Below are positions 1 to 9,652 of a stretch of DNA of 64,000 bases, in pieces. The notes beneath the pieces were generated by a model. It worked only from the letters and a program-made list of their open reading frames with translations. It was not told where the DNA came from and did no database searches. Position numbers and translations under genes: made by a program. Origin of the DNA: Polyangiaceae bacterium (GTDB lineage Bacteria; Myxococcota_A; Polyangia; Polyangiales; Polyangiaceae); assembly GCA_019637265.1 (NCBI GenBank), contig JAHBVY010000004.1, positions 186,001-250,000 of the forward strand. Direction: 5' to 3'. The first letter of the stretch is position 1. Each line of letters starts with the position of its first letter.

Positions 1-1
1 C

Positions 2-82
2 GAGGATGGCGCGCTGATCGCCACCCGGGGCGCCGCGCGACTCCGGAGCCGGCAGCTGCCTGAGCTCAGCTGAGCTCACTCA
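2..82 (+). CDS. possible 3' end of an upstream gene
   Basis: The window opens inside an open frame that reads about 26 codons and ends at a TGA near position 82. The residues are ordinary and no family can be recognised from so short a tail. It may be the C-terminus of a gene that begins left of the window or a chance open frame. The following 230 bp contain no convincing gene. Confidence 0.25.
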
Positions 83-128
83 CCGACGCGGTGGTCGTTG
101 AGCGGAGTGCTCCTCGACGCGGCTGCGG

Positions 129-201
129 CGAAGGGGAGACGCTGCGGGTGAAGCGGAGCGCTGCGGTGAAGGGAAGCGCTGAGCCAAAGGGAGACGCTGC
201 G
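129..201. repeat. short degenerate tandem repeat, about 18 bp x 4
   Basis: Four imperfect units with a core like GAAGGGGAGACGCTGCG follow each other with starts 18-20 bp apart. Substitutions are scattered and the period is mostly 18. It lies in the gap before the vWA lipoprotein gene. No coding role is evident. The rest of positions 83-315 shows no gene and no clear promoter. Confidence 0.6.
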
Positions 202-315
202 CGAGAGGCTCCCGGTGCTACACTCGCCCGTCGTTGCCGCAGGGTCCGCTCCTGCCCTGCACCGTCCCCCGCCCGAGCCACGAAGCGCTGACGGGCCACC
301 CCCTTAGAGACTTCC

Positions 316-1572
316 ATGCCTTCCCGCACGCTCGCCGCTCGCCTCTTCGCTGCTTCACTCCTTGGCCTGGGCTCCCTGAGCGGCGTGTTCGCCTGCTCGG
401 CGACCTCCCCCTCACCCGCCGGGGCTGACGGCGGCACCGCGGGCTCGGCGGGCACCGCCGGGCAAGGCGGCGCGAGCGGCTTTGGGGGCAGCACGCTGGA
501 CGCCTCACCGAACGACTCGGGCCACCCGGAGTGCGCGAAGGACGTCTACTCCGGCGAGCTGATCCCGCTCGACCTCTACCTGCTCTTGGATCGCTCAGCC
601 AGCATGCTGGAGCCCGACGAGAACGGGCTTCAGCGCTGGAGCGCCATCACCCAAGCGATCAAGAACTTCGTCAACCTGCCCTCGAGCGGCGGGCTCAGTG
701 TGGGCCTCGGCTACTTCCCGAACACGCCGAGCAAGCCCGCGCCCACCACGTGCGCCAATCCAGACTCCTGCTTCCCATACATCGCGCAGTGCGTGTTCGG
801 CGCCTGTTGCTACTCGGAGAGCGCGCTCAACTGCGAGAGCGCGGGGGTGCCCACCAGCTCCTGCCTCGCGGAGGACTACCGCTTCCCCTCCATCCCCATC
901 GCGGAGCTTCCGGGCGCGGCCACCGCCATTCACCAGTCCATCGACAACACCACGCCGCTCGGCACCACCCCCATGGGTCCCGCGCTGGAGGGCGCCATCG
1001 ACTACGCCCAAGGCTGGGCGGCGCAGCATACCGACCGCATCACCGCGGTCGTCCTGGCGACTGACGGCGCGCCGTATGGCTGCAATCCTGAGGGGACGGA
1101 CATCGTCGCAGCGCGCGCCGCGGAGGGGCTCAGCCAAACCCCCTCCGTGCTCACCTTCGTGGTCGGCCTGGGCGAGCAGCTCGCGGTGCTCAACTCCATC
1201 GCCATCGCCGGTGGCACCAAGGAGGCCACGCTGGTGGACTCCGGCGCCAACGCGGGGGCGGAGTTCCTGAGCGCGCTCAACAAAATCCGCGGGGATTTGC
1301 AGTGCACCTACGCCATCCCCACACCGCGTGAGGGTGAAGACTTCGACCCCAACAAGCTCAACGTCAGCTTCCAAGAGGGCGATCAGGCGCCGGAGTTCGT
1401 GCCCCGCGTGGACGGCGGCGCGCAGTGCGGCCTCGGCAAGAAGGCCGGTTGGTACTACGACAACCCCACGAACCCCTCGCGCGTCACCCTGTGCAAGCAC
1501 TCCTGCACCGCCGTGCAGGGCGGCGGCATCCAAGTGGAGGTCGTGCTCGGCTGCCCCACCGTGGTGCGCTGA
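316..1572 (+). CDS. vWA-domain lipoprotein
   Basis: This encodes a 418-residue secreted protein. A signal peptide ends in a lipobox with the cysteine at residue 27 (GVFAC). A Gly/Ala/Ser linker covers about residues 38-62. A von Willebrand factor A domain starts near residue 85 and carries the metal-ion-dependent adhesion signature DRSAS (Asp92, Ser94, Ser96), with a later Thr and the ATDG aspartate that usually complete the site. A C-terminal segment has several cysteines, suggesting disulfides. It is probably anchored in the outer membrane or periplasm, where the vWA fold would bind a protein ligand through a divalent cation. Myxobacteria have large families of such proteins, and the ligand is unknown. 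The ATG start fits the signal peptide. Confidence 0.85.
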   Translation: MPSRTLAARLFAASLLGLGSLSGVFACSATSPSPAGADGGTAGSAGTAGQGGASGFGGSTLDASPNDSGHPECAKDVYSGELIPLDLYLLLDRSASMLEPDENGLQRWSAITQAIKNFVNLPSSGGLSVGLGYFPNTPSKPAPTTCANPDSCFPYIAQCVFGACCYSESALNCESAGVPTSSCLAEDYRFPSIPIAELPGAATAIHQSIDNTTPLGTTPMGPALEGAIDYAQGWAAQHTDRITAVVLATDGAPYGCNPEGTDIVAARAAEGLSQTPSVLTFVVGLGEQLAVLNSIAIAGGTKEATLVDSGANAGAEFLSALNKIRGDLQCTYAIPTPREGEDFDPNKLNVSFQEGDQAPEFVPRVDGGAQCGLGKKAGWYYDNPTNPSRVTLCKHSCTAVQGGGIQVEVVLGCPTVVR

Positions 1573-1626
1573 GCGCCCACCGCATCTGAGCCGCCTGAAG
1601 CCGACGGATTCAGGTATCCTCAGCGA

Positions 1627-1896
1627 GTGCAGAACAATAGTCAGCCGCTCACCATCCTGCTCCTCGGCATCTTCGGGCTGGTGCTATGCCAGATTTGCTC
1701 GCCCATCGCGTGGGTGATGGGCAACAGCTACATGAAGGAGTGTGCGGCCACGGGTCAGCCTCCTGATCAGTTGGCCACCATCGGGCGCATCCTGGGCATC
1801 GTCGGCACCCTCCTGCTCGGCCTGAGCCTCATCTTCGTGGTCCTGTACATCATCTTCATGTTCGTGCTCGTCGGCGGCGCGATCGCCACCTCGTAA
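1627..1896 (+). CDS. small membrane protein, DUF4190-like (paralogue 1)
   Basis: An 89-residue protein with a GTG start and two hydrophobic segments (about 8-30 and 55-85). The segments are joined by a loop containing CQxxxPxAWVMG and ATIGRILGI, as in DUF4190-type small membrane proteins. It is the first of three tandem relatives, and lacks the MTNPYxAPE N-terminal cytosolic tail of the other two. The function of this family is unknown. The family assignment rests on the visible motif only. Confidence 0.65.
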   Translation: MQNNSQPLTILLLGIFGLVLCQICSPIAWVMGNSYMKECAATGQPPDQLATIGRILGIVGTLLLGLSLIFVVLYIIFMFVLVGGAIATS

Positions 1897-2072
1897 GAGG
1901 CGAGTTGCTCCACCGACACCCGCGCGGCGATCACTTCAGCGCGTGGTGCGTGCCATTGGCTGGGTCGACGAGCTCCGCTGAGCGCGCTGACAACGGCGCA
2001 GTGGGCTCAAGGCGCGCCCAAGGCTGAACGCGCTTCCACCGCCGAGTCACGGGTGATAGACAAGCAGGCTAG

Positions 2073-2384
2073 GTGACGAACCCCTACCTTGCACCCGAGG
2101 TGCCCAGCCAGGACCCACAGGGGCGACCGCCCGGGGACATCTGGGCGGTGGTCATCCTGCTGGTCGGCTTCGGGGGGATCATGCTCTGCCAGGCGCTCGG
2201 CCCCGTCGCGTGGGTGATGGGCATCCTCTACAAGCGGAGGTGCCTCAGGGCCGGCGCCAAACCCAACGTGGTGGCCACCATCGGACGCATCCTAGGCATC
2301 ATCGCGACGGTGGGCTTGATGCTGGGCTTCATCACGGCGATGGCCGTCTACGTCACCGCCCGCATCAACCAAGGCAGCCCGTAG
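2073..2384 (+). CDS. small membrane protein, DUF4190-like (paralogue 2)
   Basis: A 103-residue protein with a GTG start. The N-terminal tail MTNPYLAPEVPSQ is Pro-rich and cytosolic-looking, followed by two transmembrane segments (about 24-48 and 72-97). Between them is the shared block CQALGPVAWVMG...ATIGRILGI. The next paralogue begins 18 bp after its stop, so the two are probably co-transcribed. The conserved cysteine after the first helix is present in all three copies. Function unknown. Confidence 0.7.
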   Translation: MTNPYLAPEVPSQDPQGRPPGDIWAVVILLVGFGGIMLCQALGPVAWVMGILYKRRCLRAGAKPNVVATIGRILGIIATVGLMLGFITAMAVYVTARINQGSP

Positions 2385-2402
2385 CTCTTAGGGTCAGGGA
2401 AG

Positions 2403-2714
2403 ATGACGAACCCTTACGCTGCTCCAGAGGCCCCTAGTCAGGGGCCGCCACCAGGCCAGCTCTGGGTGCTCGTCATGCTGCTCACCGCTGTCGCGGGGCT
2501 CGTCGTCTGCCAGCCGCTCGGGCCCGTCGCGTGGGCCATGAGCAGCATCTACATGAGGAAATGCGCGGCCGGCGGCCACACGCCGGACACGATGGCCCAG
2601 GTCGCGCGCATCGTAGGCATTGCCGCCACGGCGTTGCTCCCGGTGTTCCTCTTGGTCGTAGCGGGGCACATCTTCTTCCCAGAGGTCATGGAGCGCGCCT
2701 CCCAGAGCCAGTAG
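2403..2714 (+). CDS. small membrane protein, DUF4190-like (paralogue 3)
   Basis: A 103-residue protein with an ATG start, the same length as paralogue 2. It shares the MTNPYAAPEAPSQ tail, the CQPLGPVAWAM block and a diverged second block (QVARIVGIAAT). Two transmembrane helices are predicted by eye. It ends the tandem array. The divergence of the second block suggests the copies are specialising or drifting. No function is known. Confidence 0.7.
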   Translation: MTNPYAAPEAPSQGPPPGQLWVLVMLLTAVAGLVVCQPLGPVAWAMSSIYMRKCAAGGHTPDTMAQVARIVGIAATALLPVFLLVVAGHIFFPEVMERASQSQ

Positions 2715-2847
2715 GGAGCTCGGGGGTTGGGGGGTTGGCGTGGCGACGCGCGGCGCGCTGATGGCTCGGCGCACCTGATCGCGATCGATCGACCGCATCT
2801 GCCCGCTGATCGCGATCACAGCTCGCTGCAGCGCGACCCTGCGCAGC

Positions 2848-2868
2848 GGGCGGGTTTGAAACCCGCCC
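2848..2868. repeat. perfect 10-bp inverted repeat (REP-like palindrome)
   Basis: GGGCGGGTTT-G-AAACCCGCCC is a perfect palindrome with a single-base centre and is followed by CTAC. It sits in the 474-bp gap between the third small membrane gene and the next lipoprotein gene. There is no T-run, so it is not an obvious terminator. Its look is that of dispersed REP-type hairpins found in many bacteria. The rest of the gap (2715-3188) holds GATCGCGATC-rich short palindromes but no gene. Confidence 0.6.
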
Positions 2869-3188
2869 CTACCCAACCTGCCACGAGACTCCAGTACGCC
2901 GGTGAGCTGACGACCTTTGCGCGGCAAGCCCCGCGAGGTGCCGCACGCTGACGCCCTCCGACGTGGCCGCCTGCCTTCCGACGCTCAACGATGCGTGCTG
3001 GGTTTAGCGTCCTCCAACCCCTTGACGATGGGGGGGGTGTAGCGTGGCACGACGTGTGCTCAGCGCAAACCGCGCGGGCCCAGTGGTGAAACGCATGCAC
3101 CCGACACCTGGCCTTCGGCGATGCCCTGTAGCGCACTCCAGAGTCGCGCGCCGCCGCTGGCCCCCCAAATCAACGAAGCGAGGGACCA

Positions 3189-3971
3189 ATGAAGACAGTG
3201 ATTTTGACCACGTTCGCCAGCTGCTTACTCCTAGCCGGCTGCTTCCAACTCGGCGACGACGACAGCTCCGGCGGTAGCGGCGGCGGTGGATTCGGTGGGA
3301 CGGGCGCCGCAGGGGGAGCGGGTGGTTTCGGTGGAAGCGGGGCGGGCGGCAGTGGTGCGATGGGCGGCGCGGGCGGAACCGGGGCGGGCGGAACCGGCGC
3401 CATGGGCGGCGCAGGCGGTGGAAGCGGCGCGATGGGTGGCAGCGGCGGCACCGACGGCTGCGCTGGGTGCGAGGGGTGTTGCTACAACAACACTTGCCTC
3501 GAGTGGTACGAGCAGTCGGACAACGCCTGCGGCATCAACGGCGCCGCTTGCCTGCCTTGCCCCAACCACCTGAGCTGCGGTTACGGCTGCGACCAGCTGG
3601 CGGACAACGCACAGTTCGAGATCGTCATCGATCACCTTCGAGTCTCGACGCGCAACGGCGCGGGAGAGGCTTGGGATGCCTTTGGCGGAGCTCCGGATCC
3701 GTTCGTGTGCGTGGGCAGCGGCTGCACCACCTACTTCGAGGACACGTTCACGTGCAACTGGAGCGATGGGACGATCGGCGGGTCGAGCCCCGTCCGCTTC
3801 TCAGGTTACGATCTGAAGCGTGGTGTGGTGATGGAGGTCTGGGACAAGGATGTCTCCAGCAACGACTTGATGGGGCGGACCACGTTGTACTTCAGCGAAT
3901 ACAGCTCATTCGGCTACGCGACGGGGCCGTTCGGTGCCGGTGTGTTGGAGGTTGAGTTCAGGCTCCGCTGA
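3189..3971 (+). CDS. lipoprotein with Gly-rich linker and C2-like domain
   Basis: A 260-residue protein. The signal peptide has its lipobox cysteine at residue 18 (LLAGC). A Gly-rich linker built of GG(S/T)G repeats spans about 28-95. A cysteine cluster (CAGCEGCCYNNTC, about 97-109) follows. The C-terminal 140 residues read like a C2 fold: an opening strand (FEIVIDHLRV), an Asp-rich loop (WDAFGGAPDPFV) and a later WDKDVSSNDLMG loop just where calcium-binding aspartates sit in C2 domains. Calcium or membrane binding on the cell surface is inferred from this pattern only. The ATG start fits the signal peptide. Confidence 0.75.
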   Translation: MKTVILTTFASCLLLAGCFQLGDDDSSGGSGGGGFGGTGAAGGAGGFGGSGAGGSGAMGGAGGTGAGGTGAMGGAGGGSGAMGGSGGTDGCAGCEGCCYNNTCLEWYEQSDNACGINGAACLPCPNHLSCGYGCDQLADNAQFEIVIDHLRVSTRNGAGEAWDAFGGAPDPFVCVGSGCTTYFEDTFTCNWSDGTIGGSSPVRFSGYDLKRGVVMEVWDKDVSSNDLMGRTTLYFSEYSSFGYATGPFGAGVLEVEFRLR

Positions 3972-4078
3972 GCATCTAGCGCCGGCTGCGCCCGCAGCGC
4001 TGATGGGGGCCGTACTACATATCCCCAGAGCAGGCGCAGGGCGGGCGCAGGGCCTCTTGTGGGCTAAGCTGCCGCGCG

Positions 4079-5959
4079 ATGCAGGCGAGCCCCCCAAAAA
4101 AACGCGCGCAGGTCGCGGCTTGGGCGCTGGTCCTGACGGCTCTCGCGGGGGTGGGCGCGCTGGGGGTGAGTTGTGGTCAGCCTCCCGCTGTCACGGCGAA
4201 GGCCCCGGAGCCCACGGAGCGCCGGTTGGTGCAGAGCAACGTGCTGCGGGGCGATTACGCGGGCTCAGCGAGCTGTAAGGATTGCCACCGGGAAATTTAT
4301 CAGGCGTGGTCCAGCTCGCCTATGCACCAGATGACGCGCGAGGCGGACTCGGCGCCTTCGCAGGCGCCGTTCGCGGACGGCGAGTACCACTTCAAGGGTG
4401 ACCAAATCCGCATGGAAGAGCGCGCCGGGCAGCGCTTCATGCACCTGTCGAGCGCGCACGAGGGTGAGGCCACGTACCTTGTCACGCGCGTTATCGGCGG
4501 GCGGCATCGCGAGGACTACGCGGCGGTGCGGGTGCCGAGCGTGGAGGAGGCGGGGCGCCCGATGGGTGAGGAGCGGGTGATGCCCGTCTCCTACGTCTAC
4601 GAGACGGCTGCTTGGCGTTACAAGGGTTACTCCGTGCTGGTGAAGGAGCGGAGCGGCCTCCGGGTGGGCGGCGTGTGGCGGCAGACCTGCGTGTTCTGTC
4701 ACAACACCGTGCCCTACGCGTCGTACCTGTACGACGAGCTGCTCGGTGACCGCGCGGGTGGCTACCAGGGGTCGATGACGACCTACTTGATGCCGGAGGA
4801 GCGCCGCTTCGGGGTGAGTGTCATCAAGCCTGACGAGCTAGCGGACGCGATCCACTCGGAGCTCGCGCTGCTCGGGGTGCCGCGCGGAAACGAGACGGGT
4901 GACGAGCTCTCGCAGCTCTTGCGGCGCGCCATCGGTGAGACGCAGCGGCGCTTCGGCCCGGAGCACTTCATCGAGCTGGGGGTGGGGTGTGAGTCGTGCC
5001 ACGGCGGCTCGCAGGAGCACGCGCAGAACCCCAGCGTGAAGACGAGCATCGCGGTGCGAAGCCCGCTCCTGCGTGAGCACATCGGGCCCGAACAGCGTGA
5101 ACCGACGCCGGCGGAGGCGGTGAATCAGAGCTGCATGCACTGCCACACCGTGCTGTTCTCGCGCTACCCGTACACCTGGGAGGGCGGGCGCCGGAACAAG
5201 AACCCCGGCGGCAGCAACATCAACTCCGGGGAGGCGCGTGACTTCATGCTGGGCGCTTGCGCCAGCGAGATGAGCTGCACGAATTGCCACGATCCGCACG
5301 CGCGCGACGCTCCGGAGGCGCTCCGCGCGCTCACCACCGTGGCGGGCAACGGCAAGTGCACCAGCTGCCATCAGGAGCTGGCGCAGCCGAGCGCGCTCGC
5401 CGCCCACTCGCACCACGATCCCAAGGGGGAGGGCAGCGCCTGCATGGCCTGCCACATGCCACGCAAGAACCTGTCTTTGAACTATCGACTGACGAGCTAC
5501 CACCGCATCGGCTCACCCACGGACCCGGAGCGCGCGCTGAAAGATCGGCCGCTGGAGTGCGCGCTTTGCCACACGGAAACCAGTACGGAGGCGCTCGCCA
5601 GTAGCATGGAGCGCTGGTGGGGCAAGCGCTATGACCGCGCGGCGCTGCGGCGCCTGTACGGTCACGATCTGAGCCGCGGCAACCTGGAGACCACGGCGCG
5701 CTTCGGCTTGCCCCATGAGCAAGCGGTGGCGGTGAGCACCCTCGGCGCGCGCGGGCGCATCGACGCGCTGCGCCTCGTGTCCACCCAGCTCAGCCACGAG
5801 TACCCCCTGGTGCGCTACTTCGCCGGACAGGCAGCGCGTGAGCTCACCGGCTCATGGCCAAGCGTGGACGTGGAGGCGGACGCCGCGGAGGTGCAAAGCC
5901 AAGTGAAAGACTGGCTGAGCGACGTGAAGGCGCGCGAGGAGGCGAGGCAGTCTGATTGA
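4079..5959 (+). CDS. octaheme c-type cytochrome lipoprotein
   Basis: A 626-residue protein with an N-terminal membrane anchor and possible lipobox (GVSC, Cys32). Eight CxxCH heme-c attachment motifs have their first cysteines at about residues 66, 204, 304, 352, 400, 427, 455 and 494. The protein should therefore be exported and carry eight covalent hemes, acting in electron transfer or as a multiheme reductase in the periplasm or on the outer surface. The last five motifs are closely spaced, as in doubled-CxxCH cytochromes. The final 120 residues lack hemes. No cytochrome c maturation or quinol oxidase partner lies nearby, so the redox partner is unknown. Confidence 0.9.
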   Translation: MQASPPKKRAQVAAWALVLTALAGVGALGVSCGQPPAVTAKAPEPTERRLVQSNVLRGDYAGSASCKDCHREIYQAWSSSPMHQMTREADSAPSQAPFADGEYHFKGDQIRMEERAGQRFMHLSSAHEGEATYLVTRVIGGRHREDYAAVRVPSVEEAGRPMGEERVMPVSYVYETAAWRYKGYSVLVKERSGLRVGGVWRQTCVFCHNTVPYASYLYDELLGDRAGGYQGSMTTYLMPEERRFGVSVIKPDELADAIHSELALLGVPRGNETGDELSQLLRRAIGETQRRFGPEHFIELGVGCESCHGGSQEHAQNPSVKTSIAVRSPLLREHIGPEQREPTPAEAVNQSCMHCHTVLFSRYPYTWEGGRRNKNPGGSNINSGEARDFMLGACASEMSCTNCHDPHARDAPEALRALTTVAGNGKCTSCHQELAQPSALAAHSHHDPKGEGSACMACHMPRKNLSLNYRLTSYHRIGSPTDPERALKDRPLECALCHTETSTEALASSMERWWGKRYDRAALRRLYGHDLSRGNLETTARFGLPHEQAVAVSTLGARGRIDALRLVSTQLSHEYPLVRYFAGQAARELTGSWPSVDVEADAAEVQSQVKDWLSDVKAREEARQSD

Positions 5960-6019
5960 CTAGGTGCCGCTCGTTTAGTCAGCGTAGCGAGCCTATTGTG
6001 CCTGGGGGTTCGGGTTTGG

Positions 6020-6036
6020 GGGTTGGACGGCACCGC
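6020..6036 (+). repeat. 17-bp dispersed element, exact copy A
   Basis: Exact copy of GGGTTGGACGGCACCGC, preceded by GGTTCGGGTTTGG, in the gap between the convergent cytochrome and methyltransferase genes. Confidence 0.85.
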
Positions 6037-6113
6037 ACCACGCTGACCACGCGCGGGTGGTGCTCCACGGCACCAGCATGCTGCGCCCCTACACATCACG
6101 GCGACGCGGAGGC

Positions 6114-6974
6114 CTACGAGCGGCGCCGCGCGACCGCCAAGCGCTCCCACACCTGCACCAAGCTCCGCTCGGACGCGGGCCAGTAGCGCTGGGCCCAATC
6201 GAGACCATCCGTGTCGTGGGTGACGTCGAAGCCGCGCTCGCTCAGGGCGCGCGCCACGTCTTCGCGCGGGATCTCCCCCAAGATGGGCTCCCCCAATTTC
6301 CCCAGCGCAAAATAACTCACGCGCCGCAGCGCGCCCCGCCACGGCGGTAGGTACGTCATGCACAGCGCGCTCCCCGGCGCGCTCTGATTCGCGATGGCGC
6401 CCAGCGTAGCGAGCTGCGCGCTCCGGGTGAGGTACATGGTGACCCCCTCCCAGATCCAAACGGAGGGCTCCGCCGCGCGGAAGTCAGCCTCCCTGAGCGC
6501 CTCCTCCAATGAGTCCCGCTCGAAGTCCACCTGAATGGACCGCACCTCACGCGCCAGCGGCGTGAGCCCCTGAACCAACCGCTCCTTCACGCGGGAGGTG
6601 GCGGGGTGATCCACCTCGAACACGCGCGCCTCGGCGAGCTCTGGGAGCCGGTAGGCCCGAGCGTCGAGCCCCGCGCCGAGGATCACCAGCTGGCGCGTAC
6701 CGGCCGCGAGCTCACGCCGCAGCGCGGCGTCGATCGCCGCGGTGCGCAGCGGCACGTTGCAGCTCAGCCCCAAACTGATGTGGCCCAGCCCCCAGTGCAC
6801 GGCGCGCGAGACCCCTGGCACGCTGAGCGCCTTCACCGGCAACAGCCACTTGAGCGACAACATCCCGAGCGCCACCGGGTCCGTCGCGACATCCAGCTCG
6901 GGCGACAGCTCGCCATAGAAGGCGCGCATGGCAGCGACGAAATCGCTGGTCCAGCTCTTCTGCTCGGGTTCCAC
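6114..6974 (-). CDS. class I SAM-dependent methyltransferase (LCMT / TIGR00027-like)
   Basis: About 287 residues from a GTG at 6974. A longer reading from 7040 adds a poor, Arg-rich N-terminus. The family resembles leucine carboxyl methyltransferases and the mycobacterial TIGR00027 group. The SAM-binding motif is VILGAGLDARAYRL, the acidic end of strand 2 is VFEVDHPAT, and the signature WIWEGVTMYLT follows. It probably methylates a small molecule or carboxylate in the cytoplasm; the substrate cannot be deduced. It is convergent with the cytochrome gene and divergent from the thiolase gene. Confidence 0.85.
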   Translation of the reverse strand: MEPEQKSWTSDFVAAMRAFYGELSPELDVATDPVALGMLSLKWLLPVKALSVPGVSRAVHWGLGHISLGLSCNVPLRTAAIDAALRRELAAGTRQLVILGAGLDARAYRLPELAEARVFEVDHPATSRVKERLVQGLTPLAREVRSIQVDFERDSLEEALREADFRAAEPSVWIWEGVTMYLTRSAQLATLGAIANQSAPGSALCMTYLPPWRGALRRVSYFALGKLGEPILGEIPREDVARALSERGFDVTHDTDGLDWAQRYWPASERSLVQVWERLAVARRRS

Positions 6975-7095
6975 GACCCAAACTGTACACCAAGCGCCGC
7001 CCTCCCCGCGCTGACGCAGAGCGGCATGACGTCGCGCCATGAAGCAGCCAGCTCAGGGGGTGGTGACTCGTGGGTGGGCGCGGTAGAGATCACCC

Positions 7096-8274
<1,179 letters not shown>

Positions 8275-9225
8275 GTGGCGCGAGCCAGAGTGACCGGTCA
8301 AGTCAGTGAGGCTGACGCTCAGGTGCTCGTCAGCGACACTGACGTGAGCTCAGCCGAGGCCTCGAGCGACAGTGCCTCCAGCAGCGGCGCCTTCAGCGAC
8401 GAGGTCTTGAGCCTCGCGCTGCGCACGCCCACGCTACCCCCGGCGACCCACACCCAGAGCTACGCGCTGGGGTCACGGGAGCTGCTCTTGGTGGAGCCGG
8501 CCACGCCCTACCTGGAGGAGCAGCGGCGCTTCGTCGAGTGGGCTCGGGCGCTGGCGGGGCAGGGCCGCGCGCTGCGTGGGATCGTGATCACGCATCACCA
8601 CCCCGATCACGTGGGTGGCGCCGGTGCCTTGGCGCGGGAGCTGAGCCTGCCGCTGCTCGCGCACCCGCTGACGCTCGAGCGGCTCGACCTCAAGGACACC
8701 GCCGGTGTGGCGACGCAGGCGCTCGAGGAGGGGCAGGTGCTCGAGCTCGGCGGGCCCACGGAGGAGCGTTGGCAGGTGCTCCACACGCCCGGTCACGCGC
8801 CGGGGCACCTGTGTCTGTTCGAGCCGCGGCTCCGCCGCCTGGTGGTGGGCGACATGGTGGCGAGCGAGGGCACCATCCTGATCGAGCCGAAGGATGGCCA
8901 CATGACAACCTACCTAACGGCTCTGGAGCGCCTGGAGGGCTTGGGGGCGGCGCTCGCGTTGCCAGCCCACGGCGCCCCGATCAGCGAGCCCAGCGCGCTG
9001 TTTCGCCACTACATCCAGCACCGCCTGGCGCGGGAAGCGAAGGTGCAGGAGGCTGTGCGGTCCCTCGGGCGCGCGACGACGCAGGAGTTGGTCAAGGTTG
9101 CTTACGATGACACCCCCCGCGCGGTGTGGGGCCTCGCCGAGCTCAGCCTGCGCGCCCACCTCATCCGCCTGACGGAGCTGGGCCTCACCGCGACCGACGG
9201 CGAGCACCACTGGCTCACGACGTGA
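8275..9225 (+). CDS. MBL-fold metallo-hydrolase (LACTB2-like)
   Basis: 316 residues from a GTG that directly abuts the thiolase stop. The first 45 residues are Ser/Asp/Ala-rich and probably disordered. The metallo-beta-lactamase motif THHHPDH lies near residues 104-110, a second His in HTPGHAPGH, and the bridging Asp in GDMVAS. The last 80 residues look like the winged-helix domain (BLACT_WH) found after the MBL fold in LACTB2-type proteins. Family members are hydrolases or endoribonucleases. The fusion-like proximity to thiolase suggests a role with thioesters, but that is inference. Confidence 0.85.
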   Translation: MARARVTGQVSEADAQVLVSDTDVSSAEASSDSASSSGAFSDEVLSLALRTPTLPPATHTQSYALGSRELLLVEPATPYLEEQRRFVEWARALAGQGRALRGIVITHHHPDHVGGAGALARELSLPLLAHPLTLERLDLKDTAGVATQALEEGQVLELGGPTEERWQVLHTPGHAPGHLCLFEPRLRRLVVGDMVASEGTILIEPKDGHMTTYLTALERLEGLGAALALPAHGAPISEPSALFRHYIQHRLAREAKVQEAVRSLGRATTQELVKVAYDDTPRAVWGLAELSLRAHLIRLTELGLTATDGEHHWLTT

Positions 9226-9309
9226 GCCTCACGCCGCTAGCCCTGAAGCACCCTCGACTGCGCGTGCTGAAGGTCACCGCGATGATCGGCTCCTCGAGGT
9301 TCGAGGGTT

Positions 9310-9325
9310 GGGGGTTGGTAGCGCC
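9310..9325 (+). repeat. second-type G-rich element, copy 1
   Basis: GGGGGTTGGTAGCGCC is found here and, identical, at 19265-19280. Both are followed within about 30 bp by CGCAGTC-CCG. The G-rich 5' part matches the 17-bp dispersed element. It lies in the gap between the MBL-fold gene and the next small gene. Confidence 0.65.
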
Positions 9326-9433
9326 TGAGGTCCGCCGCGCGGCGCCGCAGTCGCCGAGCAGCTCAGCGGAGGCAGGCGCCGTGGGGTTGCGGATTGACTT
9401 GCTCGGCGCCGCGCGGCAGAACCTGTCCTGCTC

Positions 9434-9652
9434 ATGAGCCCCTCGGCAGGCGATTTCCAGCGCGGCTTCATGACTGCGGGGTACGTCCTGGGCCGCCGCA
9501 GTAACGCGCTGCTCTACGGCTTGGAGGAGCCGCTGCCGCGCAGCGAGTCGTTCGTGCGAGTGCTGAATCACCCGGAGCGGGAGCTCCGCGCGGCGGCGCT
9601 CGCTCCGGAGATCGCCTCCTTGCTCCGCTCGGTGGAAGGCCTCGGCCTGTGA
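9434..9652 (+). CDS. small protein of unknown function, coupled to SctL-like gene
   Basis: A 72-residue soluble protein that I do not recognise. It has a plausible amphipathic C-terminal helix. Its TGA overlaps the GTG start of the next gene (GTGA), which indicates translational coupling. The context suggests it acts with the FliH/SctL-like protein, but no motif proves this. Confidence 0.55.
   Translation: MSPSAGDFQRGFMTAGYVLGRRSNALLYGLEEPLPRSESFVRVLNHPERELRAAALAPEIASLLRSVEGLGL

Noticed and set aside
3022..3045. TTGACG followed by TAGCGT upstream of the C2-like lipoprotein
   Set aside because: The spacer is only 12 bp and mostly G, so it is not a plausible sigma-70 promoter.
3270..3450. Repetitive DNA that might be a CRISPR-like or satellite array
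   Set aside because: It encodes the Gly-rich linker of a lipoprotein; repeats are codon-level and have no unique spacers. The same holds for 31880-32110 and for the histone-gene repeats at 21540-21740.
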